The notes beneath the pieces were generated by a model. That model made no database searches. It was not told the DNA's origin and saw nothing but the letters and a program-made list of their open reading frames with translations. This document shows positions 44,984 to 53,513 of a stretch of DNA of 64,000 nucleotides, piece by piece (the first letter of the stretch is position 1; the number at the start of each line of letters is the position of its first letter). Origin of the DNA: an uncultured Bacilli bacterium (GTDB taxonomy: Bacteria > Bacillota_I > Bacilli_A > RF39 > UBA660); the NCBI GenBank assembly GCA_947625535.1, contig CANQOR010000003.1, forward strand, positions 1-64,000, given 5' to 3'. The position numbers were made by a program, and so were the translations under genes.

Positions 44984-45609
44984 TATAATATTCCTTTCTT
45001 TTTTAATGTATAAGTCATAAAAGCTAACTTAGTTCCAGAATCACATATTTTAACTGGAGATTCACTTTCTTCTTTTATTAAAGCAAGAACATCATCATAT
45101 GGCATTTCAAAAATATCTATTTTTTCTGTATCTTCTAATCTTTGTTCTTGAACTTTTTTACAACCTGAAGCTACAAATATTCTTATTTTAGCTTTACTAC
45201 ATCCTTGATCTTGATAATGGCTTTCTAATTCATATACGTCTTCTGCTTCATAACCTGTTTCTTCTAATAATTCCCTTTTAGCTGCTTCTACAGGTTCTTC
45301 TCCTTCATCCACCATACCAGCTGGAAACTCAGCAACTACTTCTTCATATGTATTAGGTCTAGATTCTAAAATCATTACAAAGTCATTATCTATAGTAATA
45401 GGTAATATTATAACTGCATCCCCATTACCTTTATTTTTAGTAATTTGTTCGCAAACCCTAGTTGAACCATCAGCTAAAGTAATTCTATATACTTTTTTTC
45501 CTATATAACCTTCTTCATAAGATGAAATAAACTCTGTCTTAACAACCTTTAATCTTTCTATAGTTTCTTTCATCTTTTTTAACATTAAACTATTCATATA
45601 ATCACTCAT
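44983..45609 (-). CDS. Nudix hydrolase, probable ADP-ribose pyrophosphatase
   Basis: This 208-residue hydrolase has an intact Nudix box: GMVDEGEEPVEAAKRELLEETG (about residues 96-117), preceded by EFPA as in ADP-ribose/ADP-sugar pyrophosphatases. It would split ADP-ribose, the waste and signal product of NAD breakdown, to AMP and ribose phosphate. That is also the type of ligand sensed by NrtR. It lies between pncB and nadE in the same operon. The ribosome binding site is weak (AGAG). Confidence 0.88.
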   Translation of the reverse strand: MSDYMNSLMLKKMKETIERLKVVKTEFISSYEEGYIGKKVYRITLADGSTRVCEQITKNKGNGDAVIILPITIDNDFVMILESRPNTYEEVVAEFPAGMVDEGEEPVEAAKRELLEETGYEAEDVYELESHYQDQGCSKAKIRIFVASGCKKVQEQRLEDTEKIDIFEMPYDDVLALIKEESESPVKICDSGTKLAFMTYTLKKKGIL

Positions 45610-45620
45610 TTCTCTATTTA

Positions 45621-47093
45621 TTATAATTCTTTTTGTAATTTAACATCAATATCATACTCTACTTGTTGACTCTTTGCTTCCTTTATTAAAGCTTTCTTAA
45701 GCTCTAATAACTTTCTAGTTAAATCAACATAGTAAGCATGAGGATTTTCTTCTCTTTTAACTTCTGGATATAATGTATCCATTTCTCTAGTACAATAATC
45801 TCTCTTTTCTAATATACTAGGATCTTCATAAACTAACTCTCCATTTACAAAGATAGGTACTTGTAATTCTCTAATACGATAATTCTTAATAGTTAAAGTA
45901 TTACTTTCATTATTAGAATCTATTAAAGTAAATTTCTTTTTAGCTATATTTTCATTATATAAAGCTACCACATCACCTAAAGCATAACCAGTATCTTTAT
46001 CATAGAATCTATAAACTCTTTTATATCCTGGTGTAATTGCTTTAGCAGCATCATTACTAGCTTTTATCTTAGATACATATTCTCCATTAATATTCATCGC
46101 ACCTAATTTATATACGCAACCTACTCTAGCTTTATCTGGTAAAACAATATTATCTCCTAAACCAATTAAATCAATTGGAGCCATTTGTTCTTTTAAAGAA
46201 CGAATAGTTCTTTCTGTTAAACCATTAGATATACATATTTTAACTTGTGGGAATCCAGCTTCATCAAACATACGTCTTGCTTCTTTAGATAAATAAGCTA
46301 AATCACCAGAATCTATTCTAATAGCTTTTAATTCATATCCTTTATTTCTTAAATATTGTGCTGTTTTAATAGCATTAGGTACACCACTTCTTAATACATC
46401 ATAAGTATCAACTAATAAAGTACAATTATTTGGATATATATCAGCATAAGCTATAAAAGATTCATACTCTGTTGGAAAAGAAGTAACATAACTATGAGCA
46501 AAAGTTCCAGATATAGGAATATTCTTTTCTTCTCCAGCTAAAACATTTGAAGTAGAAGAACAACCACCTACAATAGCACATTCACTAGCATTAACAGCTG
46601 TTTCAGGTCCTAAAGCACGTCTAGCTCCAAATTCACTTATTGGAATATTTCCAGCTGCTTCAACTACTCTTTTAGCAGCTGTTGTATAACAAATACCAGC
46701 ATTTAAATAACTAAGTAAGATAGTTTCTATAATTTGTGCTTCAATAATAGGTGCTTTAACAGTAACAATAGGTTCATTAGCAAATACTGGTGTTCCATCT
46801 GGAATAGCATATATACTACCAGTAAATTTTAAATTTCTTAGATACTTTAAGAAATCTTCAGTAAACATCCCTTTACTTCTTAAATAATCTATATCTTCAT
46901 CTGTAAAATGAAAGTTTTTAATATAATCTATAATATGATTAATTCCTCCCATTACTCCATACCCTTTATCAAAAGGATTCTTTCTAAAGAAAGCATCAAA
47001 TACTGCTTCTTCTTTTTCTTTACCTTTACTAAAATATACTTGACTCATAGTAAGTTCATATAAGTCAGTCATCATTGTTAAATTTCTTTCCAT
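45621..47093 (-). CDS. pncB: Nicotinate phosphoribosyltransferase
   Basis: The enzyme joins nicotinate to PRPP, giving nicotinate mononucleotide, the entry point of salvage. It has 490 residues, typical for the family. Signature segments: TDLYELTM at the N-terminus, EFGARRALGPE (about 155-165), the histidine in SGTFAHSY (about 196-203), and IRIDSGDL (about 258-265). Its ATG follows the pncA stop by one base and GAGGT lies inside the end of pncA. Confidence 0.95.
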   Translation of the reverse strand: MERNLTMMTDLYELTMSQVYFSKGKEKEEAVFDAFFRKNPFDKGYGVMGGINHIIDYIKNFHFTDEDIDYLRSKGMFTEDFLKYLRNLKFTGSIYAIPDGTPVFANEPIVTVKAPIIEAQIIETILLSYLNAGICYTTAAKRVVEAAGNIPISEFGARRALGPETAVNASECAIVGGCSSTSNVLAGEEKNIPISGTFAHSYVTSFPTEYESFIAYADIYPNNCTLLVDTYDVLRSGVPNAIKTAQYLRNKGYELKAIRIDSGDLAYLSKEARRMFDEAGFPQVKICISNGLTERTIRSLKEQMAPIDLIGLGDNIVLPDKARVGCVYKLGAMNINGEYVSKIKASNDAAKAITPGYKRVYRFYDKDTGYALGDVVALYNENIAKKKFTLIDSNNESNTLTIKNYRIRELQVPIFVNGELVYEDPSILEKRDYCTREMDTLYPEVKREENPHAYYVDLTRKLLELKKALIKEAKSQQVEYDIDVKLQKEL

Positions 47094-47094
47094 A

Positions 47095-47697
47095 TTAATC
47101 TACCTCTTTCATATTTTTAACAAGCTTAATTCCTGTATTTTCCATTACCACATAAGCTCTTTCATTATTTTCTTTTCGGTCATGAATACTAGGTATATCA
47201 TAAGTTTCTACAGCATCTTTAGGAACAATAATATCAACATCCATATTAACTTCATCAAAGAAATTTCTTAATGCTATAGCAAAATTTTGAATACATATAT
47301 CAGTACAACAACCAACAATTATTACTCTTCTTAAATTAACCATTTCCATTAGCATTTCCATCATTCCTGGAGCAAATAAAGCACAAGTTGAATTCTTCAT
47401 AAATAAACGATTAGCATACTCTTCATATATAGCTAATTCTTTAATTGTTCTAGATTCTTCATCACCTAAACAATGTTCAGGATATCTTTTAAGTTCAACA
47501 CTATTACTAGTATGTGAATCATTAACTACAAATAAGCCTTCTCCCTTTTCTAAAACAGTTCTAATAATAGGTATAATATTAGGTACAATATGTTTAATAG
47601 TAGGATCTGCTAACTTTCCTTTTTCACAAAACCCAACATTCATATCGATTAAAAATACTGCTTCACTCATTTCTTTTTCATTTTTTCTTTCTTTCAT
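47095..47697 (-). CDS. pncA: Nicotinamidase-like isochorismatase-family hydrolase
   Basis: The protein (200 residues) hydrolyses nicotinamide to nicotinate. The catalytic Asp is in LIDMNVGFCEKGKL (about 17-30), the Lys probably in FMKNSTCALF (about 98-107) and the Cys in VGCCTDICIQNFA (about 126-138). Position directly before pncB supports nicotinamide as substrate. AAGGA lies 9 bases before the first ATG; a second ATG nine codons later lacks such a site. It opens the operon pncA-pncB-Nudix-nadE. Confidence 0.9.
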   Translation of the reverse strand: MKERKNEKEMSEAVFLIDMNVGFCEKGKLADPTIKHIVPNIIPIIRTVLEKGEGLFVVNDSHTSNSVELKRYPEHCLGDEESRTIKELAIYEEYANRLFMKNSTCALFAPGMMEMLMEMVNLRRVIIVGCCTDICIQNFAIALRNFFDEVNMDVDIIVPKDAVETYDIPSIHDRKENNERAYVVMENTGIKLVKNMKEVD

Positions 47698-47750
47698 TTT
47701 TAATTTTCCTTTCTTATTTACATTTTGTTAATATCAAATATTATAATTAT

Positions 47751-47775
47751 TGTTATTATCATTTTGTTACTAACA
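47751..47775. promoter_or_regulatory. NAD-cluster palindrome, site D (pncA leader)
   Basis: A 25-base site with arms TGTTATTAT and TTACTAACA; 9 of 12 pairs match. It lies downstream of the pncA promoter in the untranslated leader, where a bound repressor could act as a roadblock. A further left half-site, TGTTAATATCA, starts at 47726, exactly 25 bases before it. Confidence 0.5.
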
Positions 47776-47808
47776 TTAATAAAACATAAAACAGTTTTTT
47801 TTCTCTTC

Positions 47809-47833
47809 TGTTATTAACATTATATTAATAACA
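47809..47833. promoter_or_regulatory. NAD-cluster palindrome, site B (pncA promoter)
   Basis: The same 25 bases as site A: arms TGTTATTAA and TTAATAACA around CATTATA, 11 of 12 pairs. It covers the -10 box of the pncA promoter. Exact repetition 4.8 kb apart, in the same place relative to a promoter, argues strongly for a common repressor. Confidence 0.85.
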
Positions 47834-47847
47834 TATGTCTTTGTCAA
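47819..47847 (-). promoter_or_regulatory. Promoter of the pncA-pncB-Nudix-nadE operon
   Basis: On the minus strand TTGACA (47842-47847) and TATAAT (47819-47824) are separated by 17 bases: a perfect sigma-A consensus. Upstream lies an A/T dyad TTTTTAAC/GTTAAAAA (47852-47872). The -10 box is inside palindrome B. The leader to the pncA ATG is about 115 bases. Confidence 0.88.
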
Positions 47848-47894
47848 GTACTTTTTAACAAAAAGTTAAAAACATTATACATTTACTATATACA

Positions 47895-48380
47895 TTAATC
47901 TTTTATTCTTTTAGAAACAGTCATCATTCTCGTATGATATCCATTTTTCATATAAAAGTTTTTCCCTATATCATTATATCCAAAGACATCTATATTTATA
48001 GTACAACAATCTTCATTCTTAAAATATTCTTCCATTTTACTAAGTAATTGATGCCCTACTCCCTTACTTCTAATATTTTTAGTCACAATTAACTCAATAA
48101 CATCTCCCATTTTATTTAATCGTTCATAATCAAATTCTATAACTGGTTCTCTTATAACACCCATTATTAAACCAATTATCTTATTATCTTCTTGTGCCAA
48201 ATAAATTTTACCCTTATTATTATTTACTTCTTCCATATCTTTTAGATATATTTTATCTTTATAATCATCTTTCATAATATTAAAATGATAAGGATCAAGA
48301 CTTACTATATATTCTTGTAATTCTTCTAATAAATTTTTTATATCATTATCATATTTAGTTTCATATTCTATTATTTCCAT
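47895..48380 (-). CDS. GNAT-family N-acetyltransferase
   Basis: The protein has 161 residues. The acetyl-CoA motif is RSKGVGHQLLSKMEEYF (about 106-122), and the end has FYMKNGYHTRMM. The target is unknown. GGTGAT is spaced for the ATG at 48380, not for an in-frame GTG at 48392. It is transcribed toward the NAD cluster, but the pncA promoter lies after it. Confidence 0.85.
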   Translation of the reverse strand: MEIIEYETKYDNDIKNLLEELQEYIVSLDPYHFNIMKDDYKDKIYLKDMEEVNNNKGKIYLAQEDNKIIGLIMGVIREPVIEFDYERLNKMGDVIELIVTKNIRSKGVGHQLLSKMEEYFKNEDCCTINIDVFGYNDIGKNFYMKNGYHTRMMTVSKRIKD

Positions 48381-48413
48381 ATTAATCACCACTTATATTA
48401 TATCTTTTTTATT

Positions 48414-48440
48414 AACAAAAAAGAAGGTTTCCCTTCTTTA
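48414..48440 (-). terminator. Terminator after the amidase gene
   Basis: The stem AAGAAGG/CCTTCTT with loop GAAA is followed by a T-run on the minus strand. Confidence 0.8.
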
Positions 48441-49628
48441 TGGTATTAATAATGTTTGTCCTATACTTAAATCAATTGTTTTTAAATTATTTAAATTTAT
48501 TATATCTGTAACAGTTGTTTTATATTTTTGAGCTATCTTATATAAAGTATCTCCCTCTTTAACAACATAGATATTATTCTTAGGTATTAATAATTTTTGA
48601 CCTATCGATAATAAATTACTATTTAGATTGTTAATATCTTTTAACTTATCAACACTAGTATTATATTTATTAGCTATACTCCATAAACTATCCCCACTTT
48701 TAACTATATAAGTTTCATATTCATTTAAAGAATCATTCCCTTTAGTCCCACTAACTAATAGTTTTTGATTAATACTAATATTATTATTTGTTAAGTTATT
48801 AAGTTTTTTTAATTCATCTACACTAAGACCATATTCCTTAGCTATTCCATATAAAGTATCTCCAGCTTTAACTGTATAATATACACCAACATCATTACTA
48901 GAACTAGTATCTTTAACTAACAATCTTTGTCCTACTCTTAAAATATTACTAGACAAATTGTTTATTTCTTTTAGTTTATCAACAGTAAGTCCATATTTTT
49001 GAGCAATACTCCATAAGCTATCTCCTTTTTGTACTACATAGTAATTTTGATTTACCATATTACCAGAATAAGTATATGGTACACCTAAATATAATGCAAT
49101 TGCTTTTACAACAGCTTCCGCATAGTCTTTCCAATATTTTTTAAGTAATTCAGCATCTACTTCATTATCTAAGAATCCATATTCTATAATAACAGCTTCT
49201 GTATTACCAGTATTACGATGTATAAAGTAATAATCTTTACTAGGGTTAGTAGGATATCTCATTTGATAGTATTTTCTTACATCTCTTCCCACATTTTCTA
49301 ATTCTGTAGCAATTCTTTTACTAAAACCATCACTATTACGTAGAGCATATATAATTTCAGATCCTTGACCTCCCCCAGCATTAATATGGTTACTAATTAC
49401 TAAAACATCACTACCATCTCCATAAGGAGCAATTATTTTTTTTACTCTATCATTTGGTTCAATAGTTTCATCTGTATTTCTTATTAATGTATTTTCAATT
49501 CCAAGTTCATCTAATCTATTATGAATATATTGAGCTATTTTTAAAGTATATTCTTTTTCAACAATCCCATTCCCCGTAGATCCAGGATCATTACCTCCAT
49601 GTCCAGCATCTATTACAACCTTTTTCAT
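48438..49628 (-). CDS. N-acetylmuramoyl-L-alanine amidase with four LysM domains
   Basis: The product has 396 residues. An Amidase_3 domain starts at the very N-terminus: IDAGHGGNDPGS (about 5-16) with the zinc His, the Glu in EKEYTL, SNHINAGG (about 79-86) and the catalytic Glu in IEYGFLDN. Four LysM repeats follow (about residues 200-245, 250-295, 305-350 and 353-396), each with a GDSLW/GDTLY core. It cleaves the stem peptide from muramic acid. There is no signal peptide, as in Bacillus CwlC and phage lysins. GAGGTGA is spaced for the ATG at 49628. Confidence 0.93.
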   Translation of the reverse strand: MKKVVIDAGHGGNDPGSTGNGIVEKEYTLKIAQYIHNRLDELGIENTLIRNTDETIEPNDRVKKIIAPYGDGSDVLVISNHINAGGGQGSEIIYALRNSDGFSKRIATELENVGRDVRKYYQMRYPTNPSKDYYFIHRNTGNTEAVIIEYGFLDNEVDAELLKKYWKDYAEAVVKAIALYLGVPYTYSGNMVNQNYYVVQKGDSLWSIAQKYGLTVDKLKEINNLSSNILRVGQRLLVKDTSSSNDVGVYYTVKAGDTLYGIAKEYGLSVDELKKLNNLTNNNISINQKLLVSGTKGNDSLNEYETYIVKSGDSLWSIANKYNTSVDKLKDINNLNSNLLSIGQKLLIPKNNIYVVKEGDTLYKIAQKYKTTVTDIINLNNLKTIDLSIGQTLLIP

Positions 49629-50357
49629 AGACTTCACCTCAATATAATCTATGATAAAAAAACTATTTAGACACTAAAAAAGTATATTATATAAAATATA
49701 AATCACTAAAATTACTAATTAGAAAATTAGCGTAGCTTAAAAAGTTTTTAAACTATGTTTTTTTACTAATCCTTTAAATAAACAATACTATTTTCATTTT
49801 TTGATGCAAGAAAAAAGATACTTTTCCAAGTATTAAAAAATTCTATATTACCATTTACATCATCAACTCCAAAAAACAACTTCTGTTTTAATTTATATCT
49901 AATTTTAAATTTTAAATAAAATACTTTTTTATGTTTTCACAAAAATTAATAGGCTCAAGCCATAGCACTATTTGTGTAATATAAAGAACTACATAAATTT
50001 TATATCTTATATTTAATAAACTTTTATAAGTTTTTTATACACAAATATAAATAAACAATTTCTTTTAAAATACAATTGTAGTATATCAAATTATTTTTAA
50101 ATTATAAATATAAAATAAGTTAAACAGACAATTCCATAGAATTATGAATAATTCATTTTCAAATCTCTTCTTTCACATTTAAAAATATAAAATTATATGC
50201 ATTATCTAATTCATCAAAAAAGATGCGAGCAATTAACCTATATTTAATTTTTAATAATTATTATATATGTCAATAAAATAATCACATCCAATCTTACCAT
50301 TCATTTATTTAATATTATAAAATAATAATATGATATACTATATACAAAGTATGAGGT
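49629..50357. other. 729-base spacer with a decayed gene fragment
   Basis: This spacer is very A+T-rich and has no intact gene. The part from about 49766 to 50035 contains two overlapping frames on the minus strand with protein-like composition (see the pseudogene entry). In 50036-50340 I see no gene or RNA apart from a TATA-rich promoter region before the helicase gene. Confidence 0.6.
49766..50035 (-). pseudogene. Remnant of an unknown gene, frameshifted
   Basis: On the minus strand one frame gives LYITQIVLWLEPINFCENIKK before a stop near 49925, and the next frame, open from about 49938, gives KLFFGVDDVNGNIEFFNTWK and continues SIFFLASKNENSIVYLKD to a stop at 49766. The composition (Asp, Gly, Asn, Trp, Cys) is protein-like rather than random A+T sequence. 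Joining the two needs one frameshift. No start codon with ribosome binding site remains, and I do not recognise the family. Confidence 0.4.
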
Positions 50358-53300
50358 ATGAAAATGAAAAATATAGAATTAGTAATATCCGAAGGTATTA
50401 AAAAAGGGAAATGGATTGATATTTCATATATTAATAATCAAAATGAAATTACTTTCTACTGGATTGCTATAAAAAATATCGATTTAAAAAATAGAACTCT
50501 ATTTGTTTCTATTTTTAATGCTCAAAAATCACTTGATGTTTTAGAAGCAAAAATAAAATATGAAAACATTATATCTGCCAAAATACTAGAATTTACAACA
50601 TATGAAACACCAACAGAATTAATTAATAAAATAGAAAGAAACCCCATAGATGCTGAATGGTTAAAATTTGAAACATTTAACAATAACATTTTAAGATATT
50701 ATTTAAAGTGCAATGAATTAGATAATGACCCATATCAAAAAAATAGTTTCTTAATAAGCGGAATAGACAAAGAAATTCTATTAAAAAACAAGCAAGTAAT
50801 CCTAAATTATGAACAAGAAAAGCAAGTTATTGAATATATAAAAAAATATGATGAATATAGAAAAGATGGTGTAATAAATAATCTAATACTATCATTTTTA
50901 TCAATAGATGAAAATGATAAAAAATACGTTGTGTTATTCTACGAAATAATGTTTAATCCATCTAGTAAAAAATTATCAATAAGTGACATACCTCGTATAA
51001 ACCATAACTTTTTAATTGAAGAAAAAAAACACTCACTTAGTTCATATATAGATATAAATCCACAAGAATTTGCCAATAATATAACAAAAGGAACTAAAGT
51101 ATATCTTCCTTTATATACTGAACTTATTAGAAGCAATTTAAAAGAAACAGAGATTATTAATCAATTACCAGAATTTATGATCTTACAAAGAAACATTAGT
51201 GCAAATCTATCTCCGACCTATAAAATTATAGAAGAAAAAATGCAAAACAATACGCTAGACCATCCACTTAAAGCTTTTTTTGGAAACGCAAATAGATTTG
51301 GAGCTAAAAGAAAAGAACCAAATATCGTTATATATGACGAAAAGGTTAATATAGATCAAATGAGGGTTTTATACAACACCATGAAATACCCTATCACATA
51401 TGTAGAAGGTCCACCTGGAACAGGCAAAACCCAAACCATACTAAACGTTGTATTAAGTTCATTTTTTAATTCTAAAACCACATTAATTTGTTCTTCAAAC
51501 AATAAGCCTATTAATGGAATATTAGAAAAGTTAACGTTCTCTTATAGAGAAGAAAATGATATACCATTCCCATATATAAGATTAGGAAATAGTAATGAGG
51601 TTGTAAAGTCAACGCTAAGAATTTTAGACTTATATAAATTAAATTATAAAAAAGAACCAGACGACATAAAAATAAATAGAATTAAAAATAATACCAAAAA
51701 AGGCAATGAAAAATTAATAGAATATTTAGAAATATACGAAAAAAGAAAAGAACTAAGAACAAGAATAAATAGTGCTAAAAAATTATATGATTCCATCGAT
51801 AATCATTCAAATTATTTATTTCAAAACATAGAAATTCAATTAAGAGATATGATTAAAGAATATAATAGATTACCAAATATTACAAATGAAGATGTTCTAA
51901 AATTAGTTACCTCTGCATCAGATGATATAAAATTTAAAGAATATATGTATTATGAATCTATAAAATATATTAGAAAATTAAGGACACCAAAATATCAAGA
52001 ATTAATAGATATATGCCAAATAATAGAAGAAAAAGATAGAGTAATAGCATTTAATAAATGGTGTAGTAATGATAACAATATCAAATTACTAGAAGCAGCA
52101 TTCCCTGTAATTATTACTACTAATATATCATCAGCACGACTAGGAACAGCCTATCACACATTCGACTTAGTAATTATGGATGAAGCAGGTCAATGCAACT
52201 GTGCCACAGCATTATTACCAATTGCTAGAGCCAAACAACTATTACTAGTAGGTGATACAAATCAATTAAAACCAGTAATAGTCCTAGAAGACATAATTAA
52301 CGAAAATTTAAAAGAAGAATATAAAATAACAGATGATTACGATTACAATAAATATTCTATATTAGATATAATGCGAAGACATGATAGCATTTCTAAAAAC
52401 ATAATGCTTACTTATCACTATCGATGTGGTAAAAAAATCATCAATTTTTCTAACAAAAGATTTTACAATAATAAATTAAATTTAAAATACTTAACCAAAG
52501 AAGGAAACCTTTCTTTAATAAATGTTAAAAACATAAATTCACAGTTAAGAAATGAAAATTACGAAGAAGCTAACGCAATCATAGAATATATAAAGAGAAA
52601 CAATTTAAAAGATGCTGCTATAATTACACCATTTAAAAATCAACAAAATTTAATAAACACATTGTTGGAAAAAAACAATATTAAAGATATTTCCTGTGGT
52701 ACAATCCACCAAGTTCAAGGTGCAGAAAAAAATACAATTATAATATCAACGTCTATTTCACCAAAAACGAGCAGAAAAACTTTTGATTGGATAAAAAACA
52801 ATGCCGAAATAACAAACGTAGCTGTTACAAGAGCCAAAGAAAATTTAATAGTAGTCTCAGATGTTGAATCAATAAAAAGATTATCTACAGATAAAAAAGA
52901 TGATTTATACAATTTAATAAACTATGTTTTATCAAACGGTAAAATAGAAGTACCTCCAAATGATTCTTATACAATTCAAATTGGAAATTCTAATGGTAGT
53001 AAAAACGAGGATATTTTCTTTCGTACCATATCTCACTTTTGTAGTGTAAATACAATTTTTCAGGCTAAAAGAAATATAAAAATAAGTACAATGTTTCCAA
53101 AAGATCCATTATTATCAAAATCTAAATTAGAATTTGATGTAGTTCTTTATCAAATAAATAATACAACTTTAATTCCTAGAGTAGCTATAGAGTTACAAGG
53201 TGGTGAACACTTTGGTAACTTAGAAAGAGAGAAATGCGATACAAGAAAAACTCAAATATGTAAAGAAAATAATATTATATTACTTGAAATACCAAACTCG

Positions 53301-53381
53301 TTTGCAAAATCATATGAAACAATTAAAGAATTAATATTATCAAGTTGTGGTCAAAAAGTTGAACAACTTGAATTATTTTAA
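50358..53381 (+). CDS. SF1 (Upf1/Dna2-like) helicase fused to a restriction-nuclease-like domain
   Basis: The product has 1007 residues. Residues 1-95 look like a WYL/SH3-type beta domain. The helicase core has Walker A VEGPPGTGKTQT (about 350-361), MDEAGQCN (about 610-617), GDTNQLKP, HYRCGKKI, IHQVQGAEKN and VAVTRAKENL, the full SF1B set. Residues 870-995 form a DUF2726/Vsr-like nuclease domain: EFDVVLYQ, then VAIELQGGEHF and LLEIPNSF. The last eight residues are KVEQLELF, similar to a clamp-binding motif. Helicase-nuclease fusions like this include phage-defence proteins (Hhe type). It is isolated and lies beside a decayed gene. Confidence 0.8.
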   Translation: MKMKNIELVISEGIKKGKWIDISYINNQNEITFYWIAIKNIDLKNRTLFVSIFNAQKSLDVLEAKIKYENIISAKILEFTTYETPTELINKIERNPIDAEWLKFETFNNNILRYYLKCNELDNDPYQKNSFLISGIDKEILLKNKQVILNYEQEKQVIEYIKKYDEYRKDGVINNLILSFLSIDENDKKYVVLFYEIMFNPSSKKLSISDIPRINHNFLIEEKKHSLSSYIDINPQEFANNITKGTKVYLPLYTELIRSNLKETEIINQLPEFMILQRNISANLSPTYKIIEEKMQNNTLDHPLKAFFGNANRFGAKRKEPNIVIYDEKVNIDQMRVLYNTMKYPITYVEGPPGTGKTQTILNVVLSSFFNSKTTLICSSNNKPINGILEKLTFSYREENDIPFPYIRLGNSNEVVKSTLRILDLYKLNYKKEPDDIKINRIKNNTKKGNEKLIEYLEIYEKRKELRTRINSAKKLYDSIDNHSNYLFQNIEIQLRDMIKEYNRLPNITNEDVLKLVTSASDDIKFKEYMYYESIKYIRKLRTPKYQELIDICQIIEEKDRVIAFNKWCSNDNNIKLLEAAFPVIITTNISSARLGTAYHTFDLVIMDEAGQCNCATALLPIARAKQLLLVGDTNQLKPVIVLEDIINENLKEEYKITDDYDYNKYSILDIMRRHDSISKNIMLTYHYRCGKKIINFSNKRFYNNKLNLKYLTKEGNLSLINVKNINSQLRNENYEEANAIIEYIKRNNLKDAAIITPFKNQQNLINTLLEKNNIKDISCGTIHQVQGAEKNTIIISTSISPKTSRKTFDWIKNNAEITNVAVTRAKENLIVVSDVESIKRLSTDKKDDLYNLINYVLSNGKIEVPPNDSYTIQIGNSNGSKNEDIFFRTISHFCSVNTIFQAKRNIKISTMFPKDPLLSKSKLEFDVVLYQINNTTLIPRVAIELQGGEHFGNLEREKCDTRKTQICKENNIILLEIPNSFAKSYETIKELILSSCGQKVEQLELF

Positions 53382-53459
53382 TTAATATAATCAAAATTCA
53401 AATAAAAAAATAATATCACTTTGACAAATAACATTTTAAGGCATTCGACTACTAGTAGA

Positions 53460-53488
53460 GTGACATTATAAAAAAACAATGTTATACT
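53460..53488 (+). promoter_or_regulatory. Promoter of the Ig-like lipoprotein gene
   Basis: GTGACA (53460-53465), a 17-base spacer and TATACT (53483-53488) lie 25 bases before the start codon of the lipoprotein gene. Confidence 0.6.
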
Positions 53489-53513
53489 TGTGTTGAAAGA
53501 AAGGAATAAAAAA

